DNA from: Methanothrix sp.
GTDB lineage: Archaea > Halobacteriota > Methanosarcinia > Methanotrichales > Methanotrichaceae
NCBI GenBank assembly: GCA_003162615.1
Contig: PMNG01000121.1
Span: forward strand, 759-9,883
Direction: 5' to 3'
DNA length: 9,125 bases
Below are positions 5,051 through 9,125 of the stretch, piece by piece. Under the pieces are notes generated by a model, which worked only from the letters and a program-made list of their open reading frames with translations, searched no databases and was not told where the DNA came from. Position numbers and translations under genes: made by a program. The first letter of the stretch is position 1. Every line of letters begins with the position of its first letter.

Positions 5051-6079
5051 ATGGCCAAGATCAAAGCGGGCGTCTTAGGCGCCACTGGCGCAGTAGGACA
5101 GCGTTTCATCGAGGGATTACAAAACCATCCATGGTTCGAGATAACCAGCATAGCTGCTTCTGAGAGGAGTGCAGGCAAGAAGTACAAAGAAGCAGCCAGG
5201 TGGCGGCTGGAGAGCGAGCTACCCGCAGACGTAGCCGAGATGACGGTAGTGAACGTGGACCCGAAAGAAGTCGATGCGGACATAGTCTTCTCAGCGCTTC
5301 CGGCGGATGAGGCCAAGACTGCCGAGCCTGAATTCGCAGCCGCAGGCTTTGCCGTGGCAAGCAACACCAGCTCGTACCGTATGGTATCTGACGTGCCGCT
5401 GCTCATCCCCGAGTGCAACTACGAGCACCTGGATCTGATAAAAGTGCAGCAAGAGAAGAGGGGCTGGGACGGCTACCTCACAACCAACCCCAACTGCACG
5501 ACGATTATGTTCACTCTGGCCCTGAAACCGCTCATGAAGTTCGGGATCCAGACCGTTCATGTTGCATCGATGCAGGCTGTGAGCGGAGCAGGCTACGAGG
5601 GTGTCCCCTCCATGGCAATCCTCGGCAACGTCATCCCATACATCGGGGGCGAGGAGGAGAAAGTGGAGATGGAGCCCCAGAAGATCCTGGGGGCCTTTGA
5701 TGGAGCGAAGATTGTGCCTGCGGATTTCAGCGTCAGCGCAAGCTGTCACAGGGTGCCGGTAATGGATGGACACACAGAGGCTGTCTGGGTAACAATGAGG
5801 GATAACCCCACTCCAAAGGAGGTTCGACAGGCAATGCTCGACTTCGACCCTGGCCTGAGAGACCTGCCAACATCGCCCAAGAAGGCCCTAATAGTCAAGG
5901 ATGAGGTGGATAGGCCTCAGCCCCGTCTTGATCGCAACAGGGGCAATGGCATGTCCGTCTCTGTGGGAAGGATCAGGTCCGGTATCAGGTTCATAGCTAT
6001 GGGCCACAACACCGTTCGCGGGGCGGCAGGCGCTAGCATCCTTAACGCTGAGCTGCTGCACAAGAAAGGCATGCTTTAA
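5051..6079 (+). CDS. asd: Aspartate-semialdehyde dehydrogenase
   Basis: The enzyme makes aspartate-4-semialdehyde from aspartyl phosphate with NADPH, feeding lysine, threonine, methionine and (in many methanogens) other pathways in the cytoplasm. The 342-residue product shows the N-terminal nucleotide-binding glycine motif GVLGATGAVGQRF (residues 7-19), the catalytic cysteine Cys149 in TTNPNCTT, and the substrate-binding and catalytic-histidine region SCHRVPVMDGHTE (His241 the likely general base). This arrangement is that of the archaeal/fungal-type enzyme, and length is full. The ATG at 5051 is chosen because AGGTGA lies 6 nt upstream; the TTG just before it would leave only 3 nt. Its stop TAA shares a base with the ATG of ahbD (TAATG), so translation of the two is probably coupled. 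It is the first gene of the cluster, with its own TATA box. Confidence 0.95.
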   Translation: MAKIKAGVLGATGAVGQRFIEGLQNHPWFEITSIAASERSAGKKYKEAARWRLESELPADVAEMTVVNVDPKEVDADIVFSALPADEAKTAEPEFAAAGFAVASNTSSYRMVSDVPLLIPECNYEHLDLIKVQQEKRGWDGYLTTNPNCTTIMFTLALKPLMKFGIQTVHVASMQAVSGAGYEGVPSMAILGNVIPYIGGEEEKVEMEPQKILGAFDGAKIVPADFSVSASCHRVPVMDGHTEAVWVTMRDNPTPKEVRQAMLDFDPGLRDLPTSPKKALIVKDEVDRPQPRLDRNRGNGMSVSVGRIRSGIRFIAMGHNTVRGAAGASILNAELLHKKGML

Positions 6080-7047
6080 TGCTGATCGTAGCCTGGGAGA
6101 CTACGTCTGCCTGCAACTTGAAGTGCAACTATTGCCGAGCTAGGGCAACGGCAGAGCCCGATCCGGACGAGCTTGGCACAAAGGAGGCCCTGGCCCTCAT
6201 AGATGAGGTTGCGTCTCTCAAGCCCTTGCTGATTCTCAGCGGAGGCGAGCCCCTGCTCCGGCCTGATATTTTTCTCCTGGCCCGGCATGCAGTCTCCAAG
6301 GGTTTGCGCGTCTCCCTGGCCACAAACGGAACCCTTCTCACCCCTGAGGTTGTGGACAAGATTGTGTCCTCCGGTGTGAGCAGGGTTAGCATTAGCCTTG
6401 ACGGGTCGACCCCAGAGGATCACGATGCTGTTCGGGGCATGGGTTGCTATCTCCTGGCTATGAGAGGAATTGAAAACCTTCGCGGCAGGGTTGATTTTCA
6501 GATCAACTTCACCATTACGAAAAGAAATGCAAAGGACTTACTGCCCATCTTTGATCTGGCGAATAGTCTAGGTGCAAAGGCCCTCCACTTTTTCTTCCTG
6601 GTTCCCACTGGAAGAGGCGCAGAAGAGGACCTTATTTCCCCTGAAATGCAAGAAGAGCTGCTTCGCCTGATAGACCTCGAGCGATCCAGGAGAACCATCG
6701 AGGTGCAGGTCACCTGCGCCCCTCAGTTTGCAAGAATAGCACGGCCCGGTAGCGGCAGGCGGAGCGGAGGCTGTTTGGCCGGGACAAGCTTCGTGTTCAT
6801 CTCCAGACGCGGAGAGGTCTATCCGTGCGGTTACCTGCCGATGCTTGCCGGGAACGTCAGAGAGCAGCGTTTTAGGGAGATATGGGAGAACTCCATTGTT
6901 TTTAAAGCGCTAAGGGAGCGGAAGCTCAAGGGCAAGTGTGGGGAATGCAGCTATCGCACTGCCTGCGGAGGATGCAGGGCAAGGGCTTTTGCCAAGAATG
7001 GCGACTACCTGGAATCCGACTCCACGTGCAACTACGAGGTGGCCTGA
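6079..7047 (+). CDS. ahbD: Radical SAM heme b synthase (AhbD)
   Basis: AhbD carries out the last step of the siroheme-dependent heme pathway, oxidative decarboxylation of two propionates of Fe-coproporphyrin III to the vinyl groups of heme b. The 322-residue product has the radical SAM cluster motif Cys12-x3-Cys16-x2-Cys19 (ACNLKCNYC), the SGGEPLLRPDIF block, LATNGTLLTPE and VSISLDGS. At the C-terminus is a SPASM-like set of cysteines: Cys287, Cys290, Cys296, Cys299 and Cys317, besides those in GCLAGT and YPCGYL, which would hold an auxiliary Fe-S cluster. LVPTGRG, TCAPQF and GNVREQRFREIWENS resemble AhbD more than the related AhbC/NirJ enzymes. The start overlaps the asd stop by one base and the stop overlaps the next start (TGATG). 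The neighbouring siroheme decarboxylase gene supports the assignment; AhbC is the main alternative. Confidence 0.82.
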   Translation: MLIVAWETTSACNLKCNYCRARATAEPDPDELGTKEALALIDEVASLKPLLILSGGEPLLRPDIFLLARHAVSKGLRVSLATNGTLLTPEVVDKIVSSGVSRVSISLDGSTPEDHDAVRGMGCYLLAMRGIENLRGRVDFQINFTITKRNAKDLLPIFDLANSLGAKALHFFFLVPTGRGAEEDLISPEMQEELLRLIDLERSRRTIEVQVTCAPQFARIARPGSGRRSGGCLAGTSFVFISRRGEVYPCGYLPMLAGNVREQRFREIWENSIVFKALRERKLKGKCGECSYRTACGGCRARAFAKNGDYLESDSTCNYEVA

Positions 7048-7496
7048 TGGACGATGCAGACCTGAAGATTCTGGCAGCGGTACAGGAGGAGTTTCCTCTG
7101 GTCAGCAGGCCCTTCCGGGCTTTAGGTGAGAAGCTTGGTCTAGGTGAATATGAGGTAATAAGCAGGCTGGAGAAGCTTCAGAGGGACGGGCTGGTGCGTC
7201 GGCTTGGTCCCATCCTGGACATAAGGAAGCTGGGCCTAACCGGTGTCCTCGTGGCAGTAAAGGTCTCGGAAGGAGAGGCCCAAGAAGTGGCGGATGTTGT
7301 GGACCAGTACGAAGAGGTTTCTCACAACTATCTGCGACCGAACGACACCGGCTACAACATGTGGTTTACGATATCCGCTAAGGAAGATAGGATTCAGGAG
7401 ATACTGACCGAGATAAGATCAAGGACCGGCCGAAAGCTCCTGGTGCTGCCCACGGCCAGAATATTCAAGATCGGAGTGAAGTTCGATATAGTTTGA
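7047..7496 (+). CDS. Siroheme decarboxylase subunit (AhbA/AhbB, AsnC/Lrp-like)
   Basis: This 149-residue protein has the Lrp/AsnC layout: an N-terminal winged helix (DADLKILAAVQEEFPLVSRP, then the recognition part EVISRLEKLQRDGLVRRLG) and a C-terminal alpha/beta domain from about residue 65. The VSHNYLR...GYNMWFTISA segment and the closing LPTARIFKIGVKF are typical of AhbA/AhbB, which decarboxylate siroheme to 12,18-didecarboxysiroheme as a heterodimer, rather than of amino-acid-sensing Lrp regulators. Coupling to ahbD supports this. The ATG at 7047, overlapping the ahbD stop, is chosen because longer open frame upstream lies wholly inside ahbD. Which of the two subunits it is cannot be told by eye. 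Only one subunit is encoded here, so its partner should lie elsewhere in the genome. A role as a transcription regulator remains a less likely alternative. Confidence 0.82.
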   Translation: MDDADLKILAAVQEEFPLVSRPFRALGEKLGLGEYEVISRLEKLQRDGLVRRLGPILDIRKLGLTGVLVAVKVSEGEAQEVADVVDQYEEVSHNYLRPNDTGYNMWFTISAKEDRIQEILTEIRSRTGRKLLVLPTARIFKIGVKFDIV

Positions 7497-7560
7497 TATA
7501 GAATGAACAGTTAGATTCTTCGGATAGATAGGTGGAACAGCTCTAAAAGGAGGGTACGAA

Positions 7561-7833
7561 ATGGCTAAACCGATTCTGATGGACTTTTATGCTGATTGGT
7601 GCGGACCCTGCCGGATGCAGGGGCCGATTTTGGATGAGATAAAGGCCGCCTTCGAGGGAAAAGCCGAAATCAAGAAGATAAACGTGGACAAGGAGAACGA
7701 TCTGGCTTCGAAGTACGGGGTCTTCGTCGTGCCGACGCTGATCCTGGAAAAGGATGGCAAAGAGCTCAACAAGTGGATGGGCGTAACATCGAAAGAAGAG
7801 TTGACGGCAGCGCTGGACGCTGCCCTGAAGTAA
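7561..7833 (+). CDS. Thioredoxin-family protein
   Basis: This 90-residue protein is a compact thioredoxin fold with the redox site WCGPC (Cys14 and Cys17), the buried charged region NVDKENDLASKYGV, and the cis-proline Pro58 in FVVPT. The first helix and strand of classic E. coli thioredoxin are shortened, as is usual in small archaeal thioredoxins and glutaredoxin-like proteins of 80-90 residues. It should act in the cytoplasm as a disulfide reductant; its electron donor and clients are not evident. AAGGAGGG lies 6 nt before the ATG, the strongest ribosome binding site in the window, suggesting high expression. It follows the decarboxylase gene after 64 bp, so it may be read from the same transcript, and the next gene follows after 10 bp. 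A link to Fe-S or heme enzymes upstream is plausible but only by position. Confidence 0.9.
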   Translation: MAKPILMDFYADWCGPCRMQGPILDEIKAAFEGKAEIKKINVDKENDLASKYGVFVVPTLILEKDGKELNKWMGVTSKEELTAALDAALK

Positions 7834-7843
7834 GGTGTAACTA

Positions 7844-8800
7844 ATGGACCTGGGCGTGGAGCCTGTGAGAAGGCTTAACAGCCACGGCAAACCTGCGCCG
7901 CATCTGTCCATAAAGTTCGACTCTCATCTTTTTTCCATAGACACCAGCCGGTCGCCCAAGGCCTGCGTTCAGCCCGATGCTTACCTTATAACGCACGCTC
8001 ACAGCGATCATTACGGCAAGTCGGCAATGCTTTCGCCAATGGCGGTGGCCTCGGTGGAGACCGCCCGGGCACTGGAGATACGCTACGGTCGCAAATATCA
8101 CGGTCGGACGTTCTCCGTTGGAGAGAGCATAATGATAGGAGACGTGGAGGTCAAGACCCATCCTACGGGGCACACCATAGGCTCTGCAGCATTCTCTTGG
8201 CAGACGGAAGTCGGGACAAGGATTCTGGTCACTGGTGACGTCAAGGATTATGGCGCTCTGCCGCGTTGCGATTTTCTGATCTCTGAGGCCAATTACGGCG
8301 ATCCCTGGGACCCGTCTTGCATCTTCGATGATGATCTGGCAGGCTTCTTCGAGGCTCTGGAGTCAGGCGCATCCTTCGGGGCTTACGCCTTTGGCAAGGC
8401 CCAGCGTGCCGTTGCATTGATTCGGGGCATGGGATACAAGGGCGAGATAGGCATGGACTCTGAAAGCCTTGCCTTGACCAGAGAGCTCATGGCCGACTCC
8501 GGGCCTTATGTCGATGTCCAGAAAGACTGCACCAACGTGGTCACTCCTTGGAACCTGAACCAGGTTCGGGGTAATAACAAGTACATGCTCACAGGCAGGA
8601 GAGATGTGTCCTATCAGACCATCAGGATCAGTGACCACCTGGATTTCCGCGGGCTGATGAGGATGATCGAACATGTCTCACCGCAGGAGGTGCTGGTCTA
8701 TCATCCTGGTGGAGAGCGGTCGAACCTGCTGGCTCATCATCTGCAGCAGTGCGGGATGGAGGCCACATCGCTGGACCTTATCGAGAGCTTTTTCCACTAG
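7844..8800 (+). CDS. MBL-fold nuclease of the YSH1 / RNA-processing exonuclease type
   Basis: The 318-residue protein belongs to the metallo-beta-lactamase fold, COG1236 group (exonucleases and mRNA 3'-end processing-like factors). The dinuclear metal site is visible as HAHSDH (His51, His53, Asp55, His56), His110 in PTGHTIGSA, Asp132 in VTGDVKD, and the late histidines in ISDHLDFRG (His265) and VYHPGGE (His287). A shortened beta-CASP-like insertion region with AFGKAQR is typical of the smaller proteins of this group, among them DNA-ligase-associated exonucleases. It should be cytoplasmic and zinc dependent, acting on RNA or DNA; which one is not decided by the sequence. AGGTG overlapping the thioredoxin stop lies 6 nt before the ATG, so it is co-transcribed with thioredoxin. 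The gene converges on the HepT-like gene downstream, with 23 bp between stops. Confidence 0.85.
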   Translation: MDLGVEPVRRLNSHGKPAPHLSIKFDSHLFSIDTSRSPKACVQPDAYLITHAHSDHYGKSAMLSPMAVASVETARALEIRYGRKYHGRTFSVGESIMIGDVEVKTHPTGHTIGSAAFSWQTEVGTRILVTGDVKDYGALPRCDFLISEANYGDPWDPSCIFDDDLAGFFEALESGASFGAYAFGKAQRAVALIRGMGYKGEIGMDSESLALTRELMADSGPYVDVQKDCTNVVTPWNLNQVRGNNKYMLTGRRDVSYQTIRISDHLDFRGLMRMIEHVSPQEVLVYHPGGERSNLLAHHLQQCGMEATSLDLIESFFH

Positions 8801-8823
8801 TGTTCTTTATGAGTGTCTTCCTT

Positions 8824-9123
8824 CTATGGCTTGAAACCCTCTTTCCCGATATCATCTAGGATTCTCGTCATGGATTTCTTGAGCGGCGTGATATCCTCCT
8901 TAAGGGTGCGCCAGACTACTTCCAAATCAACCAAATGATAAGCATGGATGAGCTTGTCTCGGGTTGCGGCCATCTCGCTCCATGGGACTTCAGGATATCT
9001 ATTTTTGAGGGATTTGGGTAAACCTTTTGATGCTTCCCCGATGACCTCCAGAACTTGAACGGCAGAGAGGGCTTTCTCTTCGTTGCTACAAAAAGTCTCA
9101 AAGTCTACGCCGATTGTTATTCT
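8824..9123 (-). CDS. hepT: HepT-like ribonuclease toxin (DUF86), 5' end missing
   Basis: The minus strand is open from the right window edge to a TAG at 8824-8826, about 99 residues, and reads as the C-terminal two thirds or more of a HepT/DUF86 protein. The segments AVQVLEVIGEASKGLP, KNRYPEVPWSEMAATRDKLIH and AYHLVDLEVVWRTL are diagnostic. The RX4HXY motif (RDKLIHAY) is the RNase signature of HepT toxins of type VII HepT/MntA toxin-antitoxin systems, where the nucleotidyltransferase MntA inactivates HepT by AMPylating this tyrosine. An mntA gene would be expected upstream, beyond the right edge. Nothing suggests decay in the visible part. The start cannot be seen. Gene order and pairing are predicted from the family, not shown here. 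Confidence 0.88.
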   Translation of the reverse strand, partial: RITIGVDFETFCSNEEKALSAVQVLEVIGEASKGLPKSLKNRYPEVPWSEMAATRDKLIHAYHLVDLEVVWRTLKEDITPLKKSMTRILDDIGKEGFKP

Positions 9124-9125
9124 CT

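Noticed and set aside
4858..5418. Minus-strand frame of 186 codons, and the other frames opposite asd, ahbD and the transporter
   Set aside because: They are antisense shadows of well-supported genes and show no motifs or start signals.
6936..7046. N-terminal extension of the siroheme decarboxylase subunit
   Set aside because: The extension lies entirely inside ahbD in another frame, is not like the family, and the coupled ATG at 7047 gives the expected length.
1..9125. CRISPR array, tRNA or rRNA genes
   Set aside because: I saw no regularly spaced repeats and no cloverleaf or rRNA-like segments.

Overview
The window looks like chromosomal DNA of a methanogenic archaeon, most likely an aceticlastic Methanothrix (Methanosaeta)-type organism. 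This rests on archaeal promoters (TATA boxes about 25-30 nt upstream of starts), oligo-T terminators, a gamma-class carbonic anhydrase, an archaeal-type aspartate-semialdehyde dehydrogenase, and the siroheme-dependent (Ahb) heme route in one transcription unit. The genus is an inference; domain and methanogen affiliation are better supported.

Left part (1-2650), mostly minus strand. At the edge is an alpha-glucan phosphorylase relic in which a piece of the N-terminal domain is joined in frame to the PLP-lysine region, so most of the enzyme is missing. Next is a SpoIIAA-like (STAS-type) small protein, then about 520 bp with no confident gene, holding a perfect 8-bp-arm palindrome and a stop-riddled protein-like frame. 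An OFA-type MFS transporter follows, with clear TATA box, ribosome binding site and T-rich terminator.

Middle (about 2950-4314), an IS200/IS605-type TnpB-only element. It carries an intact tnpB (catalytic D/E/D and zinc finger present), a predicted right-end hairpin and omega-RNA 3' end, a predicted left-end hairpin, and a 51-codon gene pointing away from tnpB that encodes a ribbon-helix-helix/VapB-antitoxin-like protein. The two divergent genes are 36 bp apart. Each appears to be transcribed leaderless from a TATA box lying over the other's start region, and a 9-bp-arm palindrome covers this switch. The element sits immediately in front of a CamH-type gamma carbonic anhydrase gene, whose leader is the natural guide sequence of the omega-RNA.

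Right part (5051-8800), a plus-strand cluster: asd (lysine/threonine/methionine pathway), ahbD (heme b synthase, radical SAM) and an AsnC-type siroheme decarboxylase subunit, joined by one-base stop/start overlaps, then a small thioredoxin and an MBL-fold nuclease. ahbD and the decarboxylase gene act at the last and first steps of the siroheme-to-heme b route. A convergent, truncated HepT-family (DUF86) toxin gene closes the window; its MntA-type antitoxin partner would be expected just beyond the right edge.
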